A stretch of DNA of 64,000 nt from Pirellulales bacterium (GCA_022448265.1 JAKVCC010000012.1:95781-159780), one strand, 5' to 3'; numbered from the stretch's first letter, positions 1 to 10,393 are shown. The notes: generated by a model not told the origin, from the sequence alone. Program-made: numbers and translations.

Positions 1-2946
1 CCCGCCGACGCCCCGCCAATTGTCCTACTGGCTACCGACCGCGCGGCCTACGGCCGACTCGCGCGTTTGATCACCCTCGGTCGCCGTCGCGCTGAAAAAG
101 GTGCCTGCCATCTGGAATTGCAGGATATCGCTACGTACAACGGGGGTCTTTTGGCCATGGTCATTTTCCCGCGCGAGGTGCAGCCTTGCGGAATCAAAAA
201 TCTGCACGCCTACCGCGATATTTTTGGCGACCGACTTTATGCGCTGGCCGAGCTACATTATGGTGTCGACGACTATCACCGACTGGACCAACTAGTTCGT
301 CTGGCAGATCAATCCAGTATTCCTCTAGTCGCGGGGGGAGATGTTCACTACCACGCGCGGCAGCGGATGGTTTTGCAGCATGCCCTGACAGCTATCCGGC
401 ACGGGACCACTGTTACAAAGCTAGGCCGCCGGTGCCTGCCCAATGCCGAGAGGCACCTCCGGTCACTCGAGGAGATCCAAGCGATTTTTTCTGGTGTTTC
501 TGGGGCCCTACAGCGGACGATAGAAATTGCAGATCGCTGCACCTTCTCATTGGACCAGTTGCGTTACGAATATCCAGAAGAGTTAGCGCCGTCCAGTCAG
601 ACTCCCATGCAGTACCTTCACCGCCTTGTCCGGAAAGGCGCCAACGAGCGGTATGGCACGTCGCTCTCGAAAAAAGTCGGCAGTCTGTTGGAACACGAAC
701 TGAAGCTAATTGAACAGCTTCACTACGAAGCGTTTTTTCTGACAGTAAACGATATCGTGCAGTTTGCTCGATCCAGAGGTATCCTCTGCCAAGGACGTGG
801 GTCCGCCGCAAATTCCGCCGTTTGCTACTGTCTTGGTATTACGACAGTCGATCCCAACGAACACGAGTTGCTTTTTGAGCGATTTATGAGTGAAGAGCGC
901 AATGAATCGCCAGACATCGACGTCGACTTCGAACACGAACGCCGCGAGGAAGTGCTGCAATACGTCTACCACAAGTATGGTCGCGAGCGAGCCGGTCTCG
1001 CTGCAACCGTGATCACCTACCGTGTGCGCAGCGCGATTCGCGATGTTGGCAAGGCGCTAGGACTTTCGATCGACTGCGTCGATGCGCTGGCAAAGAACTA
1101 CGATTCTCATAGCGAAGGGGGTTTGATTCCCGAGCGGTGCCGGCAGAGCGGCATCGACCCGGAATCGCAAATCGGCCGTCAATTGCTGATGTTGGTGAAC
1201 GATCTGGTTGGATTTCCGCGCCATCTCTCGCAGCATGTTGGCGGCATGGTCATCACCCGGGGACCACTTTGTGAAGTGGTGCCGATCGAAAATGCGGCAA
1301 TGCAAGACCGCACAGTCATCGAGTGGGACAAAGACGATCTCAACGAACTTGGCATTCTTAAAGTTGATTGCCTGGCGCTGGGAATGCTCACTGCCATTCG
1401 TAAGTGTTTCGATTTTATTAAATCGTCGACGGGTCGGAGTTTTTCGATTGACACGATCCCGGCGGAAGACCCCGATGTTTATGCGATGATTAGCCGCGCA
1501 GACACGGTGGGCGTGTTTCAGATCGAGAGCCGGGCTCAAATGAACATGCTGCCGCAGCTGAAGCCAAAAACTTTCTACGATCTGGTGATTGAGGTGGCGA
1601 TTGTGCGGCCTGGTCCGATCCAGGGCGACATGGTGCATCCCTACCTGCGTCGTCGCAATAAGGAAGAGAAGGTGGAGTACGAGAGCAAGGAAGTCGAAGG
1701 GGTGCTGCGCCGGACGCTTGGTGTACCTTTGTTTCAGGAGCAGGCGATGCAATTGGCCGTCGTGGCGGCCGGATTTTCACCGGGGGAGGCCGACCACTTA
1801 CGGCGCGCGATGGGGGGGTGGCGGCGTCCCGGTCTGATCGACAACTATCACAAGATGCTCACCGATGGCATGCTTGCCAAGGGCTACTCTCCCGAATTTT
1901 CCGAGCAACTGTTTAACCAGATTCGCGGCTTCGGCAATTATGGATTTCCCGAATCGCACGCGGCGAGTTTTGCCAAGCTTGTCTACGTTTCCTCATGGCT
2001 CAAGCACTACCACCCGGCGGCTTTTGCCGCTGGAATTATCAACAGCCAGCCGATGGGCTTCTACTCGCCGGCTCAACTTGTTCGCGATGCCAAAGAGCAT
2101 GGCGTCGAGGTCCGGCCCAGCGACGTTAATCACAGCGACTGGGATTGCACTTTAGAGCCAGCCCCCCCTGCCCTGTCACCGTTTTTGCCGCTGTCGGCAC
2201 GCGACGGAACAGTCTCGCGCAAAAGTGGCGGCTCTTCGTTGCGACTCGGCATGCGGCTTATTCGCGGCCTTCAAGAATCAACAGCCCACGCTATTGTGGA
2301 AGCACGGCTTAGACCGTATCGCTCGGTGGGTGAACTGGGCGCTCGAGCGGGCGTTGGAAAACCGGTGATCGAACAACTGGCCGAGGCCGGTGCCCTGGAG
2401 TCACTTCAGTTCGATCGGCGCACCGCTCTCTGGCAGGCCCTAGACCAGCCACTCTCGACGAAAGACCAGCCGCTTTTCGGCAGCTTGGCCGCCGACGATA
2501 CATCGGCGCCGGAACTACCTGCCCTAAGCCTGCAAGAGGAAGTTTTTTCGGATTATCAGACTACGGGATTATCTCTTCGCGACCATCCGATCTCGTTTTT
2601 TCGTGACAGGCTCGACGTATTAGGCGCCACGCCTGCGTCAGAACTTACAGGCCATTCTCACGGCAGTGCGGTCACGGTAGCGGGTCTGGTGCTTATGCGT
2701 CAGAGGCCAGGCACTGCCAAAGGAATTACTTTTTTAACACTCGAAGACGAGTCGGGCATGACCAACCTCATCATCCATCGGCAGACTTGGAAGAAGTTCG
2801 AGCTGGTCGCCCGAAGATCCAAGGCGCTCATTGCCTGCGGACTCCTGGAACGCAAGGAATCGGTTGTCCACATTATCGTTTCCAGTATGCAGGACTTGGA
2901 AACGCAACAGAAGCAACTTCGCCACAGCTCTCGAGATTTTCGCTAG
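1..2946 (+). CDS. dnaE2: Error-prone DNA polymerase III alpha subunit DnaE2 (5'-truncated by window edge)
   Basis: The reading frame is open from base 1, so the true start lies upstream; the visible part begins inside the N-terminal PHP domain. Three aspartates typical of the C-family polymerase active site can be placed: two in a PDIDVDFE motif (codons at 913-927) and one in KVDCLALGM (codon at 1366). A helix-hairpin-helix and fingers region follows, and the C-terminus (about 2650-2850) looks like an OB-fold with a FLTLEDE motif. The HERREEV sequence after the catalytic motif and the overall length suit DnaE2 rather than replicative DnaE. In many bacteria DnaE2 works with ImuA and ImuB in SOS-induced translesion synthesis; those genes would lie upstream, outside the window. 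No downstream partner gene follows on the same strand for 378 bp. Confidence 0.93.
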   Translation, partial: PADAPPIVLLATDRAAYGRLARLITLGRRRAEKGACHLELQDIATYNGGLLAMVIFPREVQPCGIKNLHAYRDIFGDRLYALAELHYGVDDYHRLDQLVRLADQSSIPLVAGGDVHYHARQRMVLQHALTAIRHGTTVTKLGRRCLPNAERHLRSLEEIQAIFSGVSGALQRTIEIADRCTFSLDQLRYEYPEELAPSSQTPMQYLHRLVRKGANERYGTSLSKKVGSLLEHELKLIEQLHYEAFFLTVNDIVQFARSRGILCQGRGSAANSAVCYCLGITTVDPNEHELLFERFMSEERNESPDIDVDFEHERREEVLQYVYHKYGRERAGLAATVITYRVRSAIRDVGKALGLSIDCVDALAKNYDSHSEGGLIPERCRQSGIDPESQIGRQLLMLVNDLVGFPRHLSQHVGGMVITRGPLCEVVPIENAAMQDRTVIEWDKDDLNELGILKVDCLALGMLTAIRKCFDFIKSSTGRSFSIDTIPAEDPDVYAMISRADTVGVFQIESRAQMNMLPQLKPKTFYDLVIEVAIVRPGPIQGDMVHPYLRRRNKEEKVEYESKEVEGVLRRTLGVPLFQEQAMQLAVVAAGFSPGEADHLRRAMGGWRRPGLIDNYHKMLTDGMLAKGYSPEFSEQLFNQIRGFGNYGFPESHAASFAKLVYVSSWLKHYHPAAFAAGIINSQPMGFYSPAQLVRDAKEHGVEVRPSDVNHSDWDCTLEPAPPALSPFLPLSARDGTVSRKSGGSSLRLGMRLIRGLQESTAHAIVEARLRPYRSVGELGARAGVGKPVIEQLAEAGALESLQFDRRTALWQALDQPLSTKDQPLFGSLAADDTSAPELPALSLQEEVFSDYQTTGLSLRDHPISFFRDRLDVLGATPASELTGHSHGSAVTVAGLVLMRQRPGTAKGITFLTLEDESGMTNLIIHRQTWKKFELVARRSKALIACGLLERKESVVHIIVSSMQDLETQQKQLRHSSRDFR

Positions 2947-3324
2947 GTTGCCTAGGTACGGAACTCTGCCTTTAGCTTCGTTTTTATGAGGCGTTCAGGT
3001 TTCGGCTATCCGGCGGATGTTAAGATTGGGAGTGTACGTTTCGCCGGAAGAGCCGTTTTGTGAGAACTGGCCAGGCTTGCGGCGATTTCAGTTTTAGCAT
3101 CTTGGTAGGGTTTCTCCCTGTATGCCGGGTTTGGGGGGCTCCTGCACCTGGAAGCTATTTTTACTTGGTGTTCCAATCATGGGCCGAGAGTCGTACTCTC
3201 CGGCCTAGACGTTATACTGTACTGGTGGATATTGGGCTGAGCAGACGCCCCCGGGCCCAATTCTATGCGACTTTGAGATTCCTGCTCGAGCCAATCATTT
3301 CAAGTTAGCTATTTCGAGTTCGCC
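2947..3324. other. Intergenic region between dnaE2 and DUF1501 gene
   Basis: About 380 bp with no convincing gene. An 82-codon open frame at 3060-3308 has no recognisable motif, no clear ribosome binding site and an unconvincing composition. The promoter of the downstream secreted-protein cluster presumably lies here, but no clear -35/-10 pair was identified. Confidence 0.5.
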
Positions 3325-4698
3325 ATGCTGAATCTAAGCTCTCGCGCTTCAGTCCATACCTGTGACGGCAAGACTCGGCGCGATTTTCTGCAGATTGGCA
3401 CTCTGGGCGCGATCGGCCTCGGCCTGCCGCAGTATCTGGCGGCTGCAGCACAAGCAGGAATTGACCCCAAGCACGAAAATCAGTCGTGCATCATGATTTT
3501 CAACCTGGGTGCGCCAAGCCAACTCGATACCTTCGACATGAAGCCCGAAGCTCCGGCCGAGGTCCGTGGGCCGTTCAAACCAATTTCCACCAAAGGCGAC
3601 TTTCAGGTCTCCAATATTTTACCCGAACATGCCAAGATTGCCGACAAGTTTTCGATTGTGCGTTCCTGTTATCACACGGCAGCTGCGGTGCACGATGCGG
3701 GTTGGCAGATGTTGCAAACGGGTCGCCAGTTCACAGGTGGTGTCAACTATCCGCACGCAGGCGCAGTACTGCAGTACATGCGTGGTCGCCGAAGCGATCT
3801 TCCGGCCCACGTGGTGCTCCCCGAATCTATGGGAATGGGTGGAGGCAATCTTCCCAACGGACAGGCGGGCGGATTTCTTGGAAAAGCCTACGATCCATTT
3901 GTCTTGATGGCGGATCCGAGCCAAGAGAAATTTCATGTTCCTGATTTATTGCCTCCTCAGGGCCTGGGCGAGGTCCGCATCGATAGGCGTCGCCGTATGC
4001 GCAGTGCTATCGAGGCACGTATGAAAGAGTTGGAGGCCACGGAGTCGGCCAAGGTGCTTGACGCAAATTTTGTGGCGGCCTATCGGTTGATGAGCAGCGC
4101 CGAGGCTCGCGACGCCTTTGACCTAACCAAGGAATCTGTCTCCGTGCGCGAGCGCTATGGGATGAATCGCTTTGGACAGTGTTGCCTGCTGGCACGACGT
4201 TTGATCGAGGCGGGTGTCCGCTTCGTTACAGTGAATACTTTTTTGACAGTGTTTAACGAGATCACCTGGGATATCCACGGCAGCAAACCCTTTACAACAA
4301 TCGAAGGCATGAAAAATATCGTGGCGCCGATGTACGACCAGGCCTACTCCGCGCTGATCACCGATTTGGATGCACGAGGCATGTTGGATAGCACCATGGT
4401 TTGTGGGCTGGCCGAGTTTGGCCGGACACCCAAGGTGAACCCTGCCGGCGGACGCGATCACTGGCCGCAGTGTTTTACGTGTACGTTTGCCGGAGGTGGT
4501 GTGCAAGGAGGCCGCGCGATTGGGGCAAGTGATCCCATTGGTGGCGCGCCCGTTGATCGGCCGACCCAGCCAAGCGAAGTGATTGCGACGATCTTCAAGA
4601 GTTTGGGGTTGGACTTGCATGCCGAAATGCCTGGTCCGGGTGGTCGACCGTTTCCGCTAGTGGACTTTGGTGTTCGTGAGATTGATGAATTGTTTTAA
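3325..4698 (+). CDS. DUF1501 family secreted protein (sulfatase-like fold)
   Basis: A 457-residue protein starting at ATG 3325. The N-terminus has a twin-arginine-type signal (TRRDFLQIGTLGAIGLGL, about residues 17-34), so export by Tat is likely. The body matches the DUF1501 family: an early FNLGAPSQLDTFDMKP segment, a central SIVRSCYH segment and a C-terminal region with AEFGRTPKVN and GGRDHWP. DUF1501 proteins are distantly related to alkaline phosphatases and sulfatases, are abundant in planctomycetes, and usually lie beside DUF1549/DUF1553 cytochrome-like genes, as here. Their substrate is unknown. The family call is secure; any enzymatic role is inference. Confidence 0.9.
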   Translation: MLNLSSRASVHTCDGKTRRDFLQIGTLGAIGLGLPQYLAAAAQAGIDPKHENQSCIMIFNLGAPSQLDTFDMKPEAPAEVRGPFKPISTKGDFQVSNILPEHAKIADKFSIVRSCYHTAAAVHDAGWQMLQTGRQFTGGVNYPHAGAVLQYMRGRRSDLPAHVVLPESMGMGGGNLPNGQAGGFLGKAYDPFVLMADPSQEKFHVPDLLPPQGLGEVRIDRRRRMRSAIEARMKELEATESAKVLDANFVAAYRLMSSAEARDAFDLTKESVSVRERYGMNRFGQCCLLARRLIEAGVRFVTVNTFLTVFNEITWDIHGSKPFTTIEGMKNIVAPMYDQAYSALITDLDARGMLDSTMVCGLAEFGRTPKVNPAGGRDHWPQCFTCTFAGGGVQGGRAIGASDPIGGAPVDRPTQPSEVIATIFKSLGLDLHAEMPGPGGRPFPLVDFGVREIDELF

Positions 4699-4871
4699 GG
4701 GTGGGGTTATGTTGGCGCGGCAAACGAAATATTAAATGCAGAGTGCACAGAGCCCTTGGCATGGCCCCATAGGCCGGAATCCCAAAAGCTAACAAGCTTT
4801 CAAGAAAATGCCTCACCGCATTCCGTGGTGGGTCAAAAATCAAACTGGCGAATGAAGGGACCCAGCTGCAG

Positions 4872-7403
4872 ATGAAGGATGCAGTGTTGACATTGCTCTT
4901 GCTTGTACTCTCGGCCACCGTTGCGGGCGCAGCCGACATTCGAATATTGCCTGCCGAATTCGTGTTGCATGGAATTGAGGGCCGGCAGCAATTATCAGTA
5001 GTTACCATCAGGGACGGGCGCATCTCGGCCAGCGTCTCTGGTGACTCAGTGACGCTCGAGTCGAGCGATCCCTCAGTGGTCAAGATCGAGAGACACATGG
5101 CGGTCGCGGTGGGAGATGGCGCTGCCAAAATTGTAGCGGTACTTGGCGATGGGTCGACGGCCACCTCATCGGTTCGAGTTGAGTCGGCAGGTCCTGCCGC
5201 AGAGAGTATAGGCGATGCTGAGCAGGCGCATCGCTGGAGCTTCCGCAATGATGTGCAGTCGATCTTTTCGCGGATCGGTTGCAATGCTGGGGCGTGTCAT
5301 GGAGCACTGGCGGGCAAAGGCGGATTTCGACTGTCCCTGCGCGGGTACGATGCACTTGCCGACTACCATACGGTTACCCGCGAGGCCCGTGGACGTCGGA
5401 TCGAGATTGGCAATCCGGGGCAGAGCCTGGTTCTTGCCAAACCCTCTGGCGCGGTGCGCCATAAAGGTGGGCTGAAGCTGGATCCTAAGTCGCGCGACTA
5501 CCGCATCCTTGCGGAGTGGATTGCGGCGGGTGCGGCGGGGCCCAATGAAGATGATGCCAAGCTGCACCATATATGCGTGTTGCCCGAGTCGTCGCTTCTG
5601 CTACCTGGTGAGCAGTCGCGCATCCTCGTGCAGGCGCACTTCGATCAAGGGGATTCGTCGGGCCACGGTCGGCGGCGAGTTGTGGATGTCACCCATTGGG
5701 CCCGCTTCACGGCAACCGACCAGTCCGTCGTCGACGTTGACCAGGACGGGAGTGTTTCCGTGCGCGGCAGTGGCGAAGGGGCGGTCCTTGTCTGGTTCGG
5801 CAGCAAGGTGGCCCTGGCACGAATGACAGTGCCCTACCCAAACCGGGTCCCGCCAGATGCTTTTTCCAGCGCGCCGCGCCGCAACTTCATTGACGAGTTG
5901 AACCTCGCTCAGCTCCAGACGCTCCAGCTTCGTCCCTCTCCCAGGTGTGACGACCAGGCCTTTCTGCGGCGCGCTACGCTCGACACCATCGGCCGCTTGC
6001 CGGCCGCTCACGAGCGAGAGGAGTATTTTTCGCAACTGCCTTCTGAGCGGCGCGATCGCCTCATTGAGCGTTTACTGGCAAGTGAAGACTTTGTGTACTA
6101 CTGGACCTATCGCTGGTGCGACATGTTGTCGATCAACGGAACTCGCTTGCGGCCGGTTGCGGTCAAGAGCTATTACCAATGGGTCCACAACGGGGTGAGC
6201 GAAAACCGGCCCTGGGACCAAATGGTCCGCGAGATCATCCTGGCGCGTGGCGAGAGCAATGCAAATGGGGCGACTAATTTCTACGCGCTCAATCAGAGCC
6301 CGGAGGAGATGACCGAGAATGCGTGCCAGGCATTTCTGGGTTTGTCGATCGGTTGTGCCAAGTGCCACAATCATCCGCTCGAGAAGTGGACGAACGACCA
6401 GTACTATGCCATGGCCAATTTATTCGCGCGCGTTCGCGCAAAAGGTTGGGGAGGCGACCTGCGGACTGGCGATGGGCTCCGAACCCTCTATGTGGCGAGT
6501 TCGGGCGAGCTCATTCAGCCGAATAAAGGCAAACCGCAACCTCCGGCCCCGCTCGACGTCGAGCCGCTTTCCTTTGACGATCCAAACGACCGTCGCGAAG
6601 CGCTGGCGGACTGGATGACCGATCCGTCCAATCCTTATTTTTCTCGCGCGATTACTAATCGGGTATGGGCCAACTATTTTGGACGAGGATTGGTCGACGA
6701 GGTCGACGATTTGCGGCTAAGTAATCCGGCTTCCAACGAACCGCTCCTAGCCGCTACTGCAGAGCACCTCGTTGAAACCCGGTTCAACCTGAAGCAGTTG
6801 ATGCGAACTATTCTCCAAAGTGAGACTTACCAGCGCAGCAGCGTTCCGCTGGCTGAGAATCGCGGCGAGAACAAGTACCTGAGTCGCTACTATCCGAGAA
6901 GGATGATGGCCGAAGTACTCCTCGATGCGATCGACCAAGTGCTAAAGACAACGACAAAGTTTTCGCATATTGGATTTCCGGGAGGTGACACGCAGGAAAC
7001 CGACTTTTATGAGCGGGGGACTCGAGCGATCGAACTCTACGACTCGGCCGTCAGCTCTTATTTCCTCAAGACATTTGGCCGCAATTCGCGGGAAATTACC
7101 TGTGAATGTCAGCGGAGCGACGAGCCAAGCATGGTGCAAGTGCTTCATTTGTCGAACGGAGAAACACTGAACCCTAAACTTTACGATGCTGGTAACTGTA
7201 TCGCCCAAGCAATTGCCGGCGAGGCAAGTGACGCCGAAATCATCAAGGCACTTTTTGTTGCGGCACTCACCCGCGAGCCTATGGAGAAGGAGCTGGCAGC
7301 AATACTATCGGTGGTTGCCGAGTACGGTGAAGAGCGATCCACTGCCCTGGCAGACGCCGCTTGGGGTATCCTCACGAGCCCTGAGTTTACGTTTAACCAT
7401 TAA
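4872..7403 (+). CDS. DUF1549/DUF1553 domain protein with Big2-like and cytochrome-like modules
   Basis: An 843-residue secreted protein with a Sec signal peptide (about residues 1-20, ending GAA). Order of parts: an Ig-like Big2-type region (to about residue 115); a planctomycete cytochrome-like segment with GCNAGACHG near residue 137, a CX4CH variant of the heme motif; a second Ig-like region; a DUF1549 domain (from about residue 340) carrying GCAKCHNHP near residue 496, a standard CxxCH; and a C-terminal DUF1553 domain. ATG 4872 gives the signal peptide directly; a nearby ATG at 4852 is out of frame. It lies 173 bp behind the DUF1501 gene and 161 bp ahead of a cytochrome/WD40 gene, the usual planctomycete grouping. 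A role in periplasmic or cell-surface breakdown of complex carbon is commonly proposed but not shown. Confidence 0.9.
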   Translation: MKDAVLTLLLLVLSATVAGAADIRILPAEFVLHGIEGRQQLSVVTIRDGRISASVSGDSVTLESSDPSVVKIERHMAVAVGDGAAKIVAVLGDGSTATSSVRVESAGPAAESIGDAEQAHRWSFRNDVQSIFSRIGCNAGACHGALAGKGGFRLSLRGYDALADYHTVTREARGRRIEIGNPGQSLVLAKPSGAVRHKGGLKLDPKSRDYRILAEWIAAGAAGPNEDDAKLHHICVLPESSLLLPGEQSRILVQAHFDQGDSSGHGRRRVVDVTHWARFTATDQSVVDVDQDGSVSVRGSGEGAVLVWFGSKVALARMTVPYPNRVPPDAFSSAPRRNFIDELNLAQLQTLQLRPSPRCDDQAFLRRATLDTIGRLPAAHEREEYFSQLPSERRDRLIERLLASEDFVYYWTYRWCDMLSINGTRLRPVAVKSYYQWVHNGVSENRPWDQMVREIILARGESNANGATNFYALNQSPEEMTENACQAFLGLSIGCAKCHNHPLEKWTNDQYYAMANLFARVRAKGWGGDLRTGDGLRTLYVASSGELIQPNKGKPQPPAPLDVEPLSFDDPNDRREALADWMTDPSNPYFSRAITNRVWANYFGRGLVDEVDDLRLSNPASNEPLLAATAEHLVETRFNLKQLMRTILQSETYQRSSVPLAENRGENKYLSRYYPRRMMAEVLLDAIDQVLKTTTKFSHIGFPGGDTQETDFYERGTRAIELYDSAVSSYFLKTFGRNSREITCECQRSDEPSMVQVLHLSNGETLNPKLYDAGNCIAQAIAGEASDAEIIKALFVAALTREPMEKELAAILSVVAEYGEERSTALADAAWGILTSPEFTFNH

Positions 7404-7414
7404 TTTGGCGCGGT

Positions 7415-7480
7415 CATCATGCAAGGCATGATGTCTACATTATCCATCACACTTGGTGTGATGGTTGCGGTGCTGCACCG
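7415..7480. repeat. Three consecutive perfect inverted repeats
   Basis: Two hairpins have the same design: CATCATGC-AAG-GCATGATG (7415-7433) and CATCACAC-TTG-GTGTGATG (7445-7463). Both have 8-bp perfect stems, 3-base loops and shared CATCA/TGATG ends, while the inner stem bases differ but still pair. A third palindrome, CGGTGC-T-GCACCG, follows at 7468-7480. There is no T-run, so this is not an ordinary intrinsic terminator. It lies in the gap between two co-oriented genes, so an RNA processing or stability role, or a protein-binding repeat, is possible. Confidence 0.8.
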
Positions 7481-7564
7481 ATAACGCACTACAAAATATG
7501 GCGGTATCGAAATAGACCTAGAAGCTTACCCCCCCGTGATGTCGACAGTCGAACAAGCACTTCC

Positions 7565-10393
7565 ATGAATCCACACTGGTCCAGCGCGATAACAATGCGA
7601 TTGCTATTGGTATTTGCCGCGTTCGTTTGTGCCTCCATTAGACTTTTTGCTGCGGGTACGGTCGACTATCTTCGCGACGTAGTTCCTATTCTCGAACGGC
7701 GCTGCATCGGTTGCCACTCCAGTGACGATCCGGAAGGTGGAATGGTGATGGACTCCCATCAGGCGCTACTTGCTGGCGGCGAGTCGGGCGTGGCGATCAC
7801 CCCAGGCGCAGCGGGCTCTAGTCGGCTGGTCTTGATGGTGACCGGACAGATGGAACCGTTGATGCCGCCTGAGGATGAGGAGCGACCCACGCAAGAAGAA
7901 CTCGACACTCTGGTCGCCTGGATCGACCAAGGCGCCCCGGGCCCGGATGGCGATCCACCGTTCAAACGCGAGCTTCGCGTCCCCGAGATTAGGCCCAACG
8001 AGAAGGCCCACATGCCGGTCACAGCGCTGGCGATCTCTCCGGATGGCCAGGTGAGAGCGGTTGCGCGCTACGGAAGGGTTGATTTGCTTCGACAAGACGA
8101 CTCCATTTTTGCCACACTGGTCGGAGAGTTGGGCAAAGTGAACGCGTTGACCTTCAACCGAGATGGATCGCAACTGCTGGTTGCCTCGGGCCTGGCGGGG
8201 GTATACGGCAGTGCTTCGCTATTTTCGGTCAACTCGGTGGACGCGGCGGCTTCTGGAAAATTGATCCACGAATTCCTGGGGCACCGGGATGCGTTATACG
8301 CTGCCATTTTCTCGCCAGACGAGTTAACGATTGCCACAGCTGGTTATGATCGCGACATTCTCTTGTGGGACGTGTCGACCGGCGAGTTGCTGCGCCGGTT
8401 CACGGGGCATAACGGCGCCATTTTTGACTTGGCATTTTCTCCGGAAGGAAAAGTTCTCCTCAGTGCGTGCGCTGACGAAACGGTGAAAGTCTGGAACGTC
8501 GAGACGGGTGAGCGGCTCGATACACTCAGCCAACCCGAAGGTGAGGTGTATGCTGTCGATGTTACCCCCGACGGCGAGCACATTTTGGCGGCAAGCGCCG
8601 ACAATCGACTGCGGGTTTGGCAGCTTCGATCTATAGACCATGCGGATATTAATCCCATTGTGGCCACACGCTTCATCGACGAATCACCGCTGGTCAATTT
8701 TCAATTGACGCCCAATGGCGACGGGCTGCTCGTTCTTAGTCAGGCGGGAAACTTAAAACTGATCCGGACTCGAGATTGGAGTGAGGCAGCAGCACTTAAA
8801 CAGCTGGGCGATATGGGAAGTGATTTGAGCATTGAGCCCGACGGCAAGGCGGTAGCGATCGGACTGATGAATGGGCAGGTTGCGTGGCGTGATCTGCCGG
8901 CCGTGGGTCGGCGACGGCTGGCGAGTGCCGAGGCGGTACAGCCCGTTTATTTAGACTTGGGCCCGTGCGTCAGGCTCAAGGAGGCCGAACTCAGCGAAAC
9001 ATTTCACGTGGATCCACTCGCGTCAGAAAACCCGGCTACGGATCTTGTGGTCTTACGAGTTCCCCGTGGCGTCAAGGTATCGGGTGTGATTAGCGCTCCT
9101 GCTGAAGCCGATCACTATCAGTGGCGTGCGCGGGCCGGAGAAGTCTGGGCCATCGATGCCAATGCTGCCGACAAGAGCCCCGTGGACTGTCTGGTGACCG
9201 TGCTCGATGACGCACTCCAACCGGTTCTCCGCACGCGGTTGCAGGCAACGCGGGAAACCTACTTTACCTTTCGGGGCAGAAATAGCACCGATAGCGACGG
9301 CTTTCGCATGTTTAACTGGCAGGACATGAAGCTAAGCCGATACCTCTATGCTGCAGGCGAGGTCACGCGGTTGTGGATGCACCCGCGCGGACCCGATTCA
9401 GGTTTCAAAGTCTATCCGGGCGAGGGAAGCAGATGGACCTATTTTGGTACGACCCATGCCGCGCATGCCCTTGGCGAGGTTGCTTACGTCGTTCGCCCGC
9501 TGGTCGAGGATGAGATTCCTCCTGAAAATGGGCTCCCCGTGTTTGATGTCTATTACGAAAACGATGACGATCCAATGCGAATAGAGGGGAAAAACAGCCG
9601 GTTGCTGTTTACGGCGCCAAAATCGGGTGACTACCTGGTTCGGCTTAGAGACACTCGTGGTCACGGTGGCGACGATTTCACCTACGAAATGGCGATCCGG
9701 GCTGCAGAACCAGAGTTTAAGGCATCGGTTGAGCTCAAATGTGGCACATTGCAAAGGGGTGGCGGACGAGAGTTTATTGTGCGCGTCGATCGCGTAGACG
9801 GTTTCGATGGGCCCGTAACGTTTGAAATCGCCGGATTGCCCCCGGGAGTGGTCGCCAATTTACCGCTCACGGTTGAAGCGGGCCAGCGCTATGCCGTGGG
9901 CACGCTGTGGGTGGCCGAAGATGCAGAGGGGTGGGAAGGAAAAATCGCGCCGCAATTGGTAGCGCGTGCGCAAATTAGAGGACGGACGGTCGAATGCCGT
10001 TTGGGCTCGGTAGGAGAACTGACGATAGGAGATGTGCCCAGTGTTGTTCCATCGGTTCATCCCCTGGACCGTACCGTCGCGGAAGACGAGGTGTGGACCC
10101 TGTCAGTCGGACGTGGAAAAACGGTTTCGGCCCGTCTCATGATTCGCCGGAAAGGGGATTTTGACGAGGAAGTTTCATTTGGGGCTGAGGTTTCGGGGCG
10201 GAACGCATCCCAAGGCGTCTACGTCGACAATATTGGCCTCAACGGCCTGATCATTCTGGCCGGTGAAGTTGAGCGAGAGTTCTTTTTAACGGCCGACCCC
10301 ACCGCAGTTCCCGGAAAACGATCGTTCTTTTTAACTGCCAATGTTGATGGGGGCGTGACATCGCATCCGATCACAGTAGAGGTGCTACCGTAG
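7565..10393 (+). CDS. Planctomycete cytochrome C-type domain / WD40 repeat protein
   Basis: A 942-residue exported protein. The signal peptide fits best from Met11 (7595), so 7565 and 7595 are both possible starts. A CxxCH heme motif (RRCIGCHSS) lies near residue 47 in a module of the planctomycete PSCyt1 type, which ends with LVAWIDQGAPGPDG. WD40 repeats follow (about residues 150-400), the clearest with LLWDVSTGELLRRFTGH and VKVWNVETGERL. The C-terminal half is beta-rich with pre-peptidase C-terminal-like segments. It is third in the co-oriented DUF1501 / DUF1549-1553 set and may bind or assemble with them outside the cytoplasm; that is inference. Its stop codon is the first three bases of a dispersed repeat. 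Confidence 0.88.
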   Translation: MNPHWSSAITMRLLLVFAAFVCASIRLFAAGTVDYLRDVVPILERRCIGCHSSDDPEGGMVMDSHQALLAGGESGVAITPGAAGSSRLVLMVTGQMEPLMPPEDEERPTQEELDTLVAWIDQGAPGPDGDPPFKRELRVPEIRPNEKAHMPVTALAISPDGQVRAVARYGRVDLLRQDDSIFATLVGELGKVNALTFNRDGSQLLVASGLAGVYGSASLFSVNSVDAAASGKLIHEFLGHRDALYAAIFSPDELTIATAGYDRDILLWDVSTGELLRRFTGHNGAIFDLAFSPEGKVLLSACADETVKVWNVETGERLDTLSQPEGEVYAVDVTPDGEHILAASADNRLRVWQLRSIDHADINPIVATRFIDESPLVNFQLTPNGDGLLVLSQAGNLKLIRTRDWSEAAALKQLGDMGSDLSIEPDGKAVAIGLMNGQVAWRDLPAVGRRRLASAEAVQPVYLDLGPCVRLKEAELSETFHVDPLASENPATDLVVLRVPRGVKVSGVISAPAEADHYQWRARAGEVWAIDANAADKSPVDCLVTVLDDALQPVLRTRLQATRETYFTFRGRNSTDSDGFRMFNWQDMKLSRYLYAAGEVTRLWMHPRGPDSGFKVYPGEGSRWTYFGTTHAAHALGEVAYVVRPLVEDEIPPENGLPVFDVYYENDDDPMRIEGKNSRLLFTAPKSGDYLVRLRDTRGHGGDDFTYEMAIRAAEPEFKASVELKCGTLQRGGGREFIVRVDRVDGFDGPVTFEIAGLPPGVVANLPLTVEAGQRYAVGTLWVAEDAEGWEGKIAPQLVARAQIRGRTVECRLGSVGELTIGDVPSVVPSVHPLDRTVAEDEVWTLSVGRGKTVSARLMIRRKGDFDEEVSFGAEVSGRNASQGVYVDNIGLNGLIILAGEVEREFFLTADPTAVPGKRSFFLTANVDGGVTSHPITVEVLP

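Noticed and set aside
413..811. 132-codon minus-strand open frame inside dnaE2
   Set aside because: A shadow of the dnaE2 coding strand; no motif of its own.
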